64,000 bases of DNA from Candidatus Accumulibacter sp. 66-26 (GTDB lineage Bacteria > Pseudomonadota > Gammaproteobacteria > Burkholderiales > Rhodocyclaceae). The notes beneath the pieces are model-generated. The model had not been told where the DNA came from. It was given only the letters and a program-made list of their open reading frames with translations, and did not search any database. The translations under genes and the position numbers were made by a program. The stretch's first letter is position 1. The number at the start of each line of letters is the position of its first letter. Location of the stretch: NCBI GenBank assembly GCA_001897745.1, contig MKUH01000025.1:110009-174008 (forward strand), in the 5' to 3' direction. Positions 1 through 9,099 of this stretch are shown here, piece by piece.

Positions 1-890
1 TGAAATCTCTGCGCAAGGCACAACTCCCGTTCTCGCAAATCAAGCAAAGCGGAGACAAGACGCCCACCTGATTGGGCCTGCAGGGCTGCATTGATCTGGT
101 CCAGCGCATTGTGATGAAATGGCTCCCGACTCACCGCCAAAAACATGTCGTAGTGCCCAAAAATCGCCGGCTCGAACTGGATATGTTCAGCGCCGAGCCC
201 TTCGAACAGACTGGAAACTGAACGATCACTGAACAGGTACAGATGCTCGTCAGCCTTGAGCTGTTCAAGAAAAGAGGCATTCGTCTCAACCAGTGTGTTG
301 TAGTTCATCCCTTTCTTGAAGTGAGGAGTCTGTATGAGCAGAACTCCTTCTGGCTTCAGCAACCAGAGGCAATGAGCCATCGTCGCGACTGGGTCTGGCA
401 GATGTTCGAGCACGTCCATCAAAGCTATGACATCAAGGCTGCCAGCGGCTATTTCGAGCCCTTCGACCGGTCCGACAGAAATTGGCACACCGAAGGTCTT
501 CTGGCCGAATTCGACGACCCAAGGACTCATTTCGACCCCGGCAGCGTCGTATCCGGCCAACCGCATCAGGGCGACGAAGCTGCCATGTGAGCAGCCAAGC
601 TCCAGAATTTTGGCCGGTGGCAGTCTGTGCTTAAGCAGCGCTCTCAGCCAATGCAGGTTGCGCTCGGTGAGGTCGTTGCGGGCCCGTTTGTAAATATCGG
701 GAAAACCGAGATCATCGCTTTGATAACCCAGCCAGTACTGCTTGCCATAAAAGTCAGTCTCGTCATTAACGACTTGCAATTCCTCAGCAGACGTCCCGAC
801 AAGAGAAACGAGGGTGCCGCATGCCTTGCATTCGCCATACTCAGGGCTGAATTGGGCGAGGTCGGCGTTGCCGCACCAGCAAACGCGCAT
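1..890 (-). CDS. Class I SAM-dependent methyltransferase with N-terminal Cys cluster (3' end off window)
   Basis: I read this frame from an ATG at 890 to the window edge without a stop, 296 codons, so the C-terminus is missing. The start is 5 bases after the stop of the upstream methyltransferase. The N-terminus holds a CxC...CxxC cluster (Cys4, Cys6, Cys21, Cys24) like the small zinc-binding lobe seen in some sugar methyltransferases. The SAM-binding motif I, ILELGCSHGSF, is near residues 95-105, followed by an acidic strand-end (VEMSPW) and the motif DVLEHLPDP. It lies at the end of the polysaccharide export operon, so methylation of a sugar or a glycan chain end is likely (inference). The exact acceptor cannot be read from the sequence. 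Confidence 0.8.
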   Translation of the reverse strand, partial: MRVCWCGNADLAQFSPEYGECKACGTLVSLVGTSAEELQVVNDETDFYGKQYWLGYQSDDLGFPDIYKRARNDLTERNLHWLRALLKHRLPPAKILELGCSHGSFVALMRLAGYDAAGVEMSPWVVEFGQKTFGVPISVGPVEGLEIAAGSLDVIALMDVLEHLPDPVATMAHCLWLLKPEGVLLIQTPHFKKGMNYNTLVETNASFLEQLKADEHLYLFSDRSVSSLFEGLGAEHIQFEPAIFGHYDMFLAVSREPFHHNALDQINAALQAQSGGRLVSALLDLRERELCLAQRF

Positions 891-895
891 CGCTG

Positions 896-1741
896 TCACC
901 CCGGCTTGCGGACAAGAAAAACCGCACCGCTACAGTCTTGCCAGTCTGTTTCCATATCCAGCACCCCCGCAAACACTTTACGAAATCCGGCCGGGAAATT
1001 CTCATTGGCAGATAAAAACGGGAAGATTACATCCCCCATCTCCCCTCCAGCCTTCCGCTTGACGTGCCAGAGCGCATCCATCAACAAAAATATGCCGCTG
1101 TTGCATTTTGGCAGGATGGGCACATGTTCTTCAGCAACTAGGCCCGCCTGACTGAAACGCTTCGCCCAGTCACCAACGGAAAGAGGATTGGCCAGATGGT
1201 GATAATCGAGGAAATCCTTCTGAAGTGAAGCAGACGCCTCCGCAAATCCAGCCATGGCGACAAGATTTGGCAGCAGCGACCACTCGACAAAACGATCCGT
1301 CACCACGCTGCACAACAGGGTGCCGCCCGGCTTGAGACAACGGTGAATCTCCGCCAGCACCGCATCAAGATGATCCATGTGCTCCAATGAGCAGTTGGCG
1401 AAAACATGGTCGAAGCTGGCATCGGGTTCCGGCACCTGGTGTGCAGGAGCAATATGGACTGCCCGATACACGCCACTCTGGCGACCTAGCTCGGCAACCC
1501 CGGGGTTCATATCTACCCCAACCACATCGGTGGCCTGCGGCCAGATGAGCCGAAAATATTGACCATCACCACAACCAAGATCTAATACGCGGCCATCGAG
1601 GCGATAGCGCTGGTAGGCGGCGTATTCCCATGAGCGCCAGTGGCTTAGGGGGGGGATGTGTGGATACAGGGCAACGACGGAGTCGTAACCAGAGATCACT
1701 TCTTCCTTGGCAAGCAAAGTTCTCTTCCGACAGCAACTCAT
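896..1741 (-). CDS. Class I SAM-dependent methyltransferase, polysaccharide locus
   Basis: A 281-residue protein of the Methyltransf_11 type. Motif I, VLDLGCGDG, lies near residues 52-60, the acidic motif VVGVDMNP near 73-80, the motif ANCSLEHMDH in the middle, and LKPGG near 140. Its ATG follows directly on the TAG of the sulfotransferase with no gap, and its stop is 5 bases before the next methyltransferase, so the three genes are one transcript. It has no signal peptide or membrane segment and should be cytosolic. The likely substrate is a sugar residue of the exported glycan, judged only from context. Confidence 0.82.
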   Translation of the reverse strand: MSCCRKRTLLAKEEVISGYDSVVALYPHIPPLSHWRSWEYAAYQRYRLDGRVLDLGCGDGQYFRLIWPQATDVVGVDMNPGVAELGRQSGVYRAVHIAPAHQVPEPDASFDHVFANCSLEHMDHLDAVLAEIHRCLKPGGTLLCSVVTDRFVEWSLLPNLVAMAGFAEASASLQKDFLDYHHLANPLSVGDWAKRFSQAGLVAEEHVPILPKCNSGIFLLMDALWHVKRKAGGEMGDVIFPFLSANENFPAGFRKVFAGVLDMETDWQDCSGAVFLVRKPG

Positions 1742-2467
1742 CTATCCCCCCCAATTCCTGCTGGATTCATACCTTAGGGACAAAAGCGTCTCTCCAGCCA
1801 CAGCTTTGAAATCGGCAATGTTTTTCTCCGAAAAGTGATTAACCCAATCGCCAGCGACCCCTTTTCGTACAAAAGTATTGTGTCTAAATGCCTTACCTAA
1901 AGCACGAGCAAAATTTTCCTTAGAAAACCTATCAACCGTACGTTCCAACATGTCCTTTTTGACATCAGACCCAATCAGCGACTTAATTAATCGCCCAAGA
2001 CACTCCGCCGGCTCTTGTAAAAAATCTTCATACCGAACAAGCAGAACCGAACTCGCGCGCCATGCCTCAACATAATTAGCCCATTCAGCAGCTGTTTTTT
2101 TTACATACACATCAAAATCAATATCGAAAGACGTAGTTATGCCATTATTCACGCAAAAATATTTTTCGAAATGCCACTTGGAAACAACAACATCGCGCCC
2201 ATCCCTCACTAAATGCACATATTTGGCATCAAAATCAATAAGCCCTGACCTAGGAAATTCATGACTCTTAATAACCGAACAACGCGGAAAATCCAAATCA
2301 TTGCTCCCGGCATACCACGGATGTTTTTTTATATCAAACAAATCAAACCCGGGATTAACATATATATCCCGCTGAGGCACCCCTAGGACATCCCCTAGCA
2401 TTGAGGTAACCCACGACCCTCCGGATTTAGGGAACTCCGTAACAACTATCGGTTTATCTATTTGCAT
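1742..2467 (-). CDS. PAPS-dependent sulfotransferase
   Basis: A 241-residue protein with the two cofactor motifs of sulfotransferases. The 5'-phosphosulfate loop is FPKSGGSW at residues 12-19, and the 3'-phosphate motif YVHLVRDGRDVVVS is near residues 83-96 with Arg88 and Ser96. It would move sulfate from PAPS to a hydroxyl, here probably a sugar of the exported polysaccharide (inference from neighbours). Base composition is visibly AT-rich, with many AAA, AAT and ATT codons, unlike the methyltransferase and manC genes around it, which suggests later acquisition. It is 33 bases downstream of wzt and abuts the next gene. Confidence 0.85.
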   Translation of the reverse strand: MQIDKPIVVTEFPKSGGSWVTSMLGDVLGVPQRDIYVNPGFDLFDIKKHPWYAGSNDLDFPRCSVIKSHEFPRSGLIDFDAKYVHLVRDGRDVVVSKWHFEKYFCVNNGITTSFDIDFDVYVKKTAAEWANYVEAWRASSVLLVRYEDFLQEPAECLGRLIKSLIGSDVKKDMLERTVDRFSKENFARALGKAFRHNTFVRKGVAGDWVNHFSEKNIADFKAVAGETLLSLRYESSRNWGG

Positions 2468-2500
2468 TCTGGCAATTCAAATAAAGGAAGACTTCTAAAT

Positions 2501-3928
2501 TCACTCAACCAGCAACTCCATCGCGCCATCAAGATTAGCCACCCCATGATGCCGAAGGACATCGACTCCATGCTCAGAAGCCAATCCTATTGAAAAACAA
2601 CCTACTTGAGGCACATGGCACAGCCGCATTACCCTGCCTTCAAGATTATAGTGAGAAATTGACCCCCTGTATTTCCAAGTCACCTCATCGGTAGAGGCTA
2701 GGCCAACTTGAAAAGTGTATTCACCCGGTGCAATATCAAGACGAATTTTATGACGGCAAATCACCCTAGTGGGTAGGTCATTCGCAGTTTTAGAAATAGG
2801 ATCTCGCGAATACTGAAGGGAATTTTTGCCGTGAACAATGATTCCGCGCTCATTGGTAATGGTTACACCGCAAACCGGAATACCAATTTCTTCAGCAAGT
2901 TCGAACTCGTAGTAAAAAACCGCCCAATCCCCCTGGCGAAAGCTGTTGCACGGCTCGCCATCCGCGTTACACAGGGCAACACTGACACAACGCGCTTGCC
3001 CATTGCTCACCTGCGACTTGCCGGTCAGATCGATAAAGGCTTGATGGGGAGGGCGATCAATCGCTGCGGTTGCAGGGCATGAAACCTTTCCGGGCATCGG
3101 TTCATGCGATCGCACCAAATCTCTCCGCGATGCCGCCTGGTGTAGCAGGTAGTAGTGCTTCGCCGCCTCGGAGGCCGGGCCGATAAACCGTACCTGGCCA
3201 TGATCCAGCAGGAGAGCCCGTTCGCAATATTGTTCGATATCGGGCATGGAATGAGAAACCAGCAGGATGGCGGCTCCGGCATCCCGTAACTGCTGCAGAC
3301 GCGCGTAGCACTTCTGACGGAAAAACACGTCGCCAACAGCCAGTGCCTCATCGATGATGACGATGGATGCATCAATGTGCGCCTGTACCGCAAAGGCAAG
3401 ACGCACAAACATGCCACTTGAGTAGGTCTTGACGGGTTGCTCGATGAACTCGCCGATGTCAGCGAAGGCGACGATCTGGTCGTAGCGGGCTTCGATTTCT
3501 TTCTGGCTGAGTCCGAGAATGCGTCCGTTCAGGAAGACGTTTTCGCGGCCGGTAAACTCGGGGCTGAAGCCGCTACCCAATTCCAGCAACGCGGCGATGC
3601 GGCCACGGATATTCGCTTCACCACTCGTCGGCGCCAGCGTGCCGGCGAGGATTTGCAACAGGGTGCTCTTGCCGCTGCCATTGCGGCCAATGATGCCGAA
3701 TGTTTCGCCGCGCCGCACCTGCAACGAGACGTCCTGCAAGGCCCAGAATTCTCGAAAATAACTCGGCGGGCGTCGCTGTTTCGATACGCCGAGCGTCATG
3801 CCCGCGCGATTGGCAGCCAAGTGCAACCGGGGCAAGACAAGCTGTTTCAGTCGGTCTCGCGGCGAGTTGTAGACTTCGTAACGCTTGCTCAGGTTACGAA
3901 CGTCGATGACGATTTCTTCAGAGGACAT
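2501..3928 (-). CDS. wzt: Polysaccharide ABC transporter ATP-binding protein Wzt with C-terminal glycan-binding domain
   Basis: The ATPase of a Wzm/Wzt O-antigen or capsule exporter. I chose the ATG at 3928 because a GAGGAT ribosome site lies about 7 bases upstream; the frame is open further up but that would overlap wzm by 77 bases. Walker A GRNGSGKST is near residues 81-89, the signature YSSGM near 170, and Walker B IVIIDEAL near 190, followed by the switch histidine in LLVSHS. At about 475 residues it is far longer than a bare ATPase: residues from about 300 on form the extra domain that in Wzt proteins binds the modified chain end before export. It overlaps wzm by 11 bases. Confidence 0.92.
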   Translation of the reverse strand: MSSEEIVIDVRNLSKRYEVYNSPRDRLKQLVLPRLHLAANRAGMTLGVSKQRRPPSYFREFWALQDVSLQVRRGETFGIIGRNGSGKSTLLQILAGTLAPTSGEANIRGRIAALLELGSGFSPEFTGRENVFLNGRILGLSQKEIEARYDQIVAFADIGEFIEQPVKTYSSGMFVRLAFAVQAHIDASIVIIDEALAVGDVFFRQKCYARLQQLRDAGAAILLVSHSMPDIEQYCERALLLDHGQVRFIGPASEAAKHYYLLHQAASRRDLVRSHEPMPGKVSCPATAAIDRPPHQAFIDLTGKSQVSNGQARCVSVALCNADGEPCNSFRQGDWAVFYYEFELAEEIGIPVCGVTITNERGIIVHGKNSLQYSRDPISKTANDLPTRVICRHKIRLDIAPGEYTFQVGLASTDEVTWKYRGSISHYNLEGRVMRLCHVPQVGCFSIGLASEHGVDVLRHHGVANLDGAMELLVE

Positions 3929-4739
3929 CTGCAAATCCTCGGCGAGATTTCTGGAACCACCAGTGACCTGCTTGGCAAATTCCAAGTCCGACAACCAGGC
4001 TGATCGCCCAGTTCCCCCATTGAATCGGTTTCCCCCAGAGCATCAGGTCACGAAATTGAATGATGGGTAAGGTGAGCGGATTCCACGTCAAGATTGTCTG
4101 GTAGGCATCGGGAAGTATTTCGATCGGGTAAAAAACCGGTGCCATGAAAAGCGCAACGGTGGTCACCATACCGATGACTTGGGACAGGTCACGCAGATAG
4201 ACTCCCAGCGAGGCGAACAGCCACGAAAGCCCAAGCATCATCAATATCAGAGGAATTAGGCTAATAGGGATTAGTAGCGTACCGACATGGACGGCAACAC
4301 CAGCAAGAAGGCAAAAAACGAGAAGCACCCCAAAACTGACAAGAAAATGCATCGCGGCGGAGAGCAATGTCATCCACGGCAATATTTCGAGAGGGAATAC
4401 CACTTTCTTGACGTAATTTGGATGGCTGATTATTAGAGTAGGGGCTCGATTAAGGCATTCGGAAAAAAAACTGTGGACGATCATCCCCGAGAACAGCACG
4501 ATGGCAAATGCAACTTTGCTCTCCTCACCTGCCCCCCATTTTGCTTTGAAGGCCACGCTAAACACAAAGGTGTAGATGGCCAGCATCAGCATGGGATTGA
4601 ACAAGGACCAGACGATGCCCAGTACGGAGCCCTTGTAGCGTCCTATGAAATCACGTTTGGTCAACTCCCAAAGCAGGTCACGGTGACGGAGAGGGCTGGC
4701 CACTATTTCTACGGGTGATGTTGAATGATTGATGCTCAC
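3918..4739 (-). CDS. wzm: Polysaccharide ABC transporter permease Wzm
   Basis: A 273-residue ABC-2 type inner-membrane permease. The N-terminal amphipathic stretch LLWELTKRDFIGRYKGSVLG is typical of the family, and about six hydrophobic segments follow. It pairs with Wzt to export a complete lipid-linked polysaccharide to the periplasm. The ATG overlaps the stop of manC by 4 bases (ATGA), so the two are translationally coupled. Confidence 0.92.
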   Translation of the reverse strand: MSINHSTSPVEIVASPLRHRDLLWELTKRDFIGRYKGSVLGIVWSLFNPMLMLAIYTFVFSVAFKAKWGAGEESKVAFAIVLFSGMIVHSFFSECLNRAPTLIISHPNYVKKVVFPLEILPWMTLLSAAMHFLVSFGVLLVFCLLAGVAVHVGTLLIPISLIPLILMMLGLSWLFASLGVYLRDLSQVIGMVTTVALFMAPVFYPIEILPDAYQTILTWNPLTLPIIQFRDLMLWGKPIQWGNWAISLVVGLGICQAGHWWFQKSRRGFADVL

Positions 4740-6265
4740 GCGCTGATTCGCCCGTAGCTGTCCTCAAAACGAACAATATCGTCTTCACCGACATATTTTC
4801 CGCACTGCACCTCGATCATTACGCAAGAGGTCGGGCCTGAGTTTGTCAACCTATGCTTGTGCCCCGCAGGTATAAATGTGGACTCGTTGGTGTTAATCAA
4901 AATCTCATGGTCACCGTTAATCACCTTTGCAAAACCGCTGACGACCACCCAGTGCTCGCTGCGGTGGTGATGCATCTGCAAACTTAGGGAAGCACCTGGC
5001 TTCACTTCAATGCGCTTGATCTTGAAGCCGTCGTCTTCCTCCAGTACGGTATAAGTCCCCCAAGGACGATGTACGGTGCGGTGCAACTTGTGAGCTTCGT
5101 GGCCTTGGGCTTTGAGCTCAGCGTAGATGTGTTTGACATCTTGAGCATGGGCTTTGTTGGCAACTAACACGGCATCTGGCGTATCGATGATGATGAGGTT
5201 GTCCACACCCACGGCACCGACCAAACGACCGTCGCTCTGGATGGTGCAGTTGCGCGTGTTGTGCAGTATGGCCTCGCCTTGGATACGGTTACCACAGGCG
5301 TCTACCGCACCAAGATCACCCAACGCCGCCCAAGAGCCAATGTCGCTCCAACCTATGGAGCAAGGAACAACTGCTACTTGGTCAGATTTTTCCATCACCG
5401 CGTAGTCGATGGAGTTATCGGGCACGGTCTGAAATGCGTTGGCATCCAACTCTAGCTGGCTAAAACCATCCCCTGTCGCCAAGCGCGACTGCTCAATGCA
5501 GGCTTGAGTAGCAGTGAGTATGGCTGGGCAGTGCTTCTCCATCTGTCCCAATATGGCGCCAGCTGCAAAACAGAACATGCCGGAATTCCAGAGGAAACGC
5601 CCTGATGCGAGGTAGCTTTGGGCTTTTTCAAGAGAGGGTTTTTCTACAAAACGCAGAACCCTGTTGCCTTCGGATTCGATATAGCCGTAGCCAGTTTCTG
5701 CCGTATCCGGCTGAATCCCAAAGGTGACGAGCTTGCCCTGTTGGGCAAGCTCAACCGCGTTGACTACCGCTTGCTCGAAGCCGGTTTGGTCGGAAATCAA
5801 ATGATCTGCGGCCAATATCAAAAGAATGGCATCGGGGCCATGCGTCGCTGCAACCTGCAGCGCAGCTGCTGCGATGGCAGGTGCGGTATTACGACCGAAC
5901 GGTTCAAGGATGAATGCGGTTGATGCTTGGGTGGCGTTGACTTCGCGAAACTCATCTTCGGTTTTGAAGAAAAGTTCTCTATTCGTCACTGTCATCAGAT
6001 GATTCACGCCAGGCAGTTGGGCGCCACGCAGATAGGCTTTTTGGAGGAGACTTTGTCCGTCCGCCAAACGAATGAATGGTTTGGGGTGGAGTTCCCGTGA
6101 AACTGGCCAAAGCCTGGTGCCGGCGCCACCACAGAGAATGGTGGGAATTAGGCAAAAAGCGTCATGCACAGCAACCGAACCTCGCGAGCTGGTTTCCGAA
6201 CCAAGGCACTTACCTGGCAGACTCATTGAATCCATGCTAGTTACGGCCTTAGTGAGTTGATTCAT
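4736..6265 (-). CDS. manC: Bifunctional mannose-1-phosphate guanylyltransferase / mannose-6-phosphate isomerase
   Basis: A 509-residue enzyme making GDP-mannose, the donor for mannose, rhamnose or fucose in surface glycans. The nucleotidyltransferase signature LCGGAGTRLWPVSRELHPKP lies near residues 44-63, with the FVEKP motif in the middle. The C-terminal cupin (type II phosphomannose isomerase) starts near HRPWGTYTVLE at about residue 393 and includes LQMHHHRSEHW. A strong AGGAGG lies about 10 bases before the ATG, which settles the start, though the first 35 residues are longer than usual. It is the first gene of the export operon in this window. Confidence 0.93.
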   Translation of the reverse strand: MNQLTKAVTSMDSMSLPGKCLGSETSSRGSVAVHDAFCLIPTILCGGAGTRLWPVSRELHPKPFIRLADGQSLLQKAYLRGAQLPGVNHLMTVTNRELFFKTEDEFREVNATQASTAFILEPFGRNTAPAIAAAALQVAATHGPDAILLILAADHLISDQTGFEQAVVNAVELAQQGKLVTFGIQPDTAETGYGYIESEGNRVLRFVEKPSLEKAQSYLASGRFLWNSGMFCFAAGAILGQMEKHCPAILTATQACIEQSRLATGDGFSQLELDANAFQTVPDNSIDYAVMEKSDQVAVVPCSIGWSDIGSWAALGDLGAVDACGNRIQGEAILHNTRNCTIQSDGRLVGAVGVDNLIIIDTPDAVLVANKAHAQDVKHIYAELKAQGHEAHKLHRTVHRPWGTYTVLEEDDGFKIKRIEVKPGASLSLQMHHHRSEHWVVVSGFAKVINGDHEILINTNESTFIPAGHKHRLTNSGPTSCVMIEVQCGKYVGEDDIVRFEDSYGRISA

Positions 6266-6401
6266 AACCCCGCCTCCTCCTGTAAAAAAAACCCCGCTCG
6301 CAACACCCAGACTGTCGTCAGAGGCATCCGACTTCGGGGAAGGGGGAGCATCACAGCCTTCCTAAAAGACCGCAAACACCCTGTCATTACTAAATCACAT
6401 T

Positions 6402-6731
6402 ATGACAAGTATAGCTTGCCATTCCGATCATAGACAATTCACCAAGGTTAGCAGCGCTTCGCTTACAAAACATTTAGGGCAAGATGCAACGGTCGTGAGA
6501 AACGCACAGGCGCAACGACGCGGCCTGCCGAATTTCGCTTGCATGAAGTTGGCCGACCTGCTTGAGACCGAGTGGATTGAAATGATTGCAGCTTCTGAAC
6601 TCGTGTTCGAGAAGAACCCGGAAAGCCGGGAAGTCTGGCTCCCTTTTGTCCTCGCGGCCAAGGCCCGGATGCTTGCGGAAATTGCGACGTCGACGAATGC
6701 GACGGCAGAAACGACGACGGCCCCCCGCTAG
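6402..6731 (+). CDS. Small hypothetical protein
   Basis: An open frame of 109 codons between the manC leader and the tRNA gene, on the opposite strand to both. The first part looks unremarkable. The second half, from an internal ATG at 6543 (MKLADLLETEWIEM), is helix-like and has normal coding composition, so the true product may be only about 62 residues. I see no good ribosome site before either start. I do not recognise it; it could be a chance frame. Confidence 0.3.
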   Translation: MTSIACHSDHRQFTKVSSASLTKHLGQDATVVRNAQAQRRGLPNFACMKLADLLETEWIEMIAASELVFEKNPESREVWLPFVLAAKARMLAEIATSTNATAETTTAPR

Positions 6732-6748
6732 GGAGCCGTCTGAAAAGA

Positions 6749-6824
6749 TGGTGGCCAATCGCGGAATCGAACCACGGACACGCGGATTTTCAATCCGCTG
6801 CTCTACCAACTGAGCTAATTGGCC
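6749..6824 (-). tRNA. tRNA-Phe (GAA)
   Basis: A 76-base cloverleaf on the minus strand. The acceptor stem pairs GGCCAAT (6824-6818) with ATTGGCC (6759-6753), followed by discriminator A and an encoded CCA. The D arm AGCTCAG...GAGC, anticodon loop TTGAAAA with anticodon GAA, and TpsiC arm GGTTCGATTCC are all present. It stands alone, with its 3' end facing the small hypothetical gene and the polysaccharide locus. Confidence 0.97.
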
Positions 6825-6921
6825 AACGAGGCGGCATTATAGCGAGCCCCCCCGGCTTCGTCAAAGGAAAATCAGCGGAATGCCGCATTTCGTATCGCCC
6901 TCCGCCAAACACCGGAAATAC

Positions 6922-8424
6922 TCAGGCGAAACCGGCGGGAAGGTTGCCGGGCAGAGCCGGGCTTCCTGCTTCCGAAGCCGCCGGGGAACGATGGATCGGA
7001 AAGACGACGCGGGCGATCGAACCGCGGACCGTGCCGTCGGCCGACGGTCGCGGATTCGGACGCAGGCTGGCGGCGGCGCGGTGCAGTTCGGCGATCTCGC
7101 GCACGATCGCCAGCCCCAGTCCGCTGCCTTCGACACCGGTGCCGTCGACGCGGTAGAAGCGGTCGAACACGCGCTGCGCGTCCTCTTCGGAAATGCCGAT
7201 GCCGCTGTCTTCGATTTCGAGCACCGCGAAATCGCCCTGCGCGACGACGCGGCAGGTCACCCGCCCGTCGTCCGGCGTATAGCGCAGGGCGTTGTCGATC
7301 AGGTTGTTGAGCATCTCGCGCAGCAGAAAGCTGTTGCCGAGGACGCTGACCGGCCCGGCGGGTTCGAAGCCGAGGTCGATGCGGCGCGCGATCGCTCGCT
7401 CGACCCAGCCCTCGATCACTTCGCGCAGCAGGCGCTCCAGATCGAGCGGCACCAGCGCCTGCTGCGAGTGCTCGCTGGCTTCGGCGCGGGCCAGCGCGAG
7501 CAGTTGATTGACGAGGTGCGAGGCGCGGTCGACGCTGGTCGCGATCAGGCGCAGGGCGTGGCGCAACTCGGCCGGATCGCTCTCGCGCATGGCCAGCTGG
7601 GCCTGCATCTTGAGCCCGGTGAGCGGCGTGCGCATCTGGTGCGCGGCATCGGCGATGAAGCGGCTCTGCGCCTCCATGTTGTTCTGCATGCGCCCGAGCA
7701 TGGCATTGAAGGCTTCGGTCAGCGGCTGCAGTTCTTCGGGAACGCGGCGCGCCGGAATCGGCGACAGATCGCCCTCGCGCCGCGCCTGAATGCGCTCGCG
7801 CAGGCGCGTGAGCGGGCGCAGGCCCTGCGAGAGGCCGAACCAGACGAGGATGACGGCGAGCGGAATGATGACGAATTGCGGCAGGATGACGCTGGCGATG
7901 ATCTTGTTGGCCAGCTGCGAGCGCTTCTCCATCGTCTCGCCGACCTCGACGAGCACCCAGGCGTCGCGCGGCATGCCCGGATCGCTGAGATAGAGATAGG
8001 CGACCCGCAGATCCTGCCCGTTGTATTCGGCGTCGCGGAAATAGGCTTCGCCGGCATCCGCCAGCGCCCGCTCGTCCTCCCGCGGCAGCGGCAACTCCCG
8101 GTCGCCGGCCAGCAGCTTGCCGCCGCGCCCGATCACGTGGAAATACACGCTGTCGATCTCGTCGGAGCGCAGCAGCGCGCGCGCCGAGCCGGAGAGCATG
8201 ACCTGCGGCCGGCCGTCGACGAAGCGGATCTGGCGGGCGATGGCGCCGACGCTCTCGCGCAGCGCCTGGTCGTAGGGAAAGCTGGCGACGCTGTTGGCAA
8301 AGTAGTGCGTCACCGCGATGCTGATCGGCCACACGAAAAGCAGCGGCGCCAGCATCCAGTCCAGTATCTCGCCGAACAGCGAGCGCTGGCCCTCAGGACT
8401 TGCGCTCTTCCGCGGGCTTTTCAA
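6922..8424 (-). CDS. Two-component sensor histidine kinase, QseC/PmrB/TctE type
   Basis: An inner-membrane kinase of about 500 residues. A first membrane segment (MLAPLLFVWPISIAV) is near residues 24-38, a periplasmic domain follows, and a second membrane segment is near residues 170-190. Then come HAMP, the phospho-acceptor helix (ADAAHQMRTPLTGL), the N box NLIDNALRY and the G boxes ending in GSGLGLAIVREI. The start shown is a TTG that overlaps the response regulator gene by 32 bases; a start nearer the ATG at 8355 is possible. It should phosphorylate the regulator encoded just upstream. Confidence 0.9.
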   Translation of the reverse strand: MKSPRKSASPEGQRSLFGEILDWMLAPLLFVWPISIAVTHYFANSVASFPYDQALRESVGAIARQIRFVDGRPQVMLSGSARALLRSDEIDSVYFHVIGRGGKLLAGDRELPLPREDERALADAGEAYFRDAEYNGQDLRVAYLYLSDPGMPRDAWVLVEVGETMEKRSQLANKIIASVILPQFVIIPLAVILVWFGLSQGLRPLTRLRERIQARREGDLSPIPARRVPEELQPLTEAFNAMLGRMQNNMEAQSRFIADAAHQMRTPLTGLKMQAQLAMRESDPAELRHALRLIATSVDRASHLVNQLLALARAEASEHSQQALVPLDLERLLREVIEGWVERAIARRIDLGFEPAGPVSVLGNSFLLREMLNNLIDNALRYTPDDGRVTCRVVAQGDFAVLEIEDSGIGISEEDAQRVFDRFYRVDGTGVEGSGLGLAIVREIAELHRAAASLRPNPRPSADGTVRGSIARVVFPIHRSPAASEAGSPALPGNLPAGFA

Positions 8425-9073
8425 GGCAGTATCCGAGGCCGCGCACGGTGGCGATGCGCACGCCGCCCGATTCCAGCTTCTTGCGCAGGCGGTGCACGTA
8501 AACTTCGATGGCGTTGTGGCTGACCTCTTCGCCCCAGCCGCACAGGTGGTCGACCAGCTGGTCCTTGCTGACCAGACGGCCGGCGCGCGAAAGGAGGATT
8601 TCGAGCAGGCCCAGTTCGCGCGCCGAGAGGTCGAGCATGGCGCCGTTCAGCTGCGCGCTGCGGTCGGAACGGTCGAAAGTCAGCGCGCCGCACTCGATGA
8701 CCGGCGCCGCCCCCGCCGACCGCCGCGTCAGCGCACGCACGCGCGCTTCGAGTTCGGGCAGTTCGAAAGGCTTGGCCATGTAGTCGTCGGCGCCGAGATC
8801 GAGTCCCTTGACGCGGTCGTTGATCCCGTCGAGCGCCGTCAGGATCAGCACCGGCACCTGCGACTTGCGGCCGCGCAGGCGGCGCAGCACGTCCAGCCCG
8901 CTCAGGCGGGGCAGGCCGAGGTCGAGAATCACGAGGTCGTAAGCGTTGGTCATCAGCGCCGTATCGGCGTCTATCCCGTTGTAGGTGCAGTCGATGGCGT
9001 AGCCGGTCTGGCGCAGCGAACGGCACAGGCCGTCGGCAATGATCTGGTCGTCTTCAGCTAGGAGAATCCGCAT
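8393..9073 (-). CDS. Response regulator, OmpR family (QseB/PmrA-like)
   Basis: A 226-residue regulator with an N-terminal receiver (acidic pair in LLAEDD, phospho-acceptor Asp in LVILDLGLPRLSG near residue 51, Lys in MAKPFE near 101) and a C-terminal winged helix that binds DNA (EVYVHRLRKKL, VRGLGYCL). It overlaps the kinase gene. A direct repeat CTTAC-N6-CTTAC lies 27 bases before the ATG and fits autoregulation by this kind of regulator. Confidence 0.92.
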   Translation of the reverse strand: MRILLAEDDQIIADGLCRSLRQTGYAIDCTYNGIDADTALMTNAYDLVILDLGLPRLSGLDVLRRLRGRKSQVPVLILTALDGINDRVKGLDLGADDYMAKPFELPELEARVRALTRRSAGAAPVIECGALTFDRSDRSAQLNGAMLDLSARELGLLEILLSRAGRLVSKDQLVDHLCGWGEEVSHNAIEVYVHRLRKKLESGGVRIATVRGLGYCLEKPAEERKS

Positions 9074-9099
9074 GAGGCTCCGTCAAGTGGTTGGCGCAC

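Noticed and set aside
6474..6809. A 111-codon minus-strand frame running through tRNA-Phe
   Set aside because: It reads through the tRNA gene, a common source of false frames.
6749..6824. tRNA-Phe as an attachment site of an integrated element
   Set aside because: I found no second copy of the tRNA 3' end and no integrase gene nearby.
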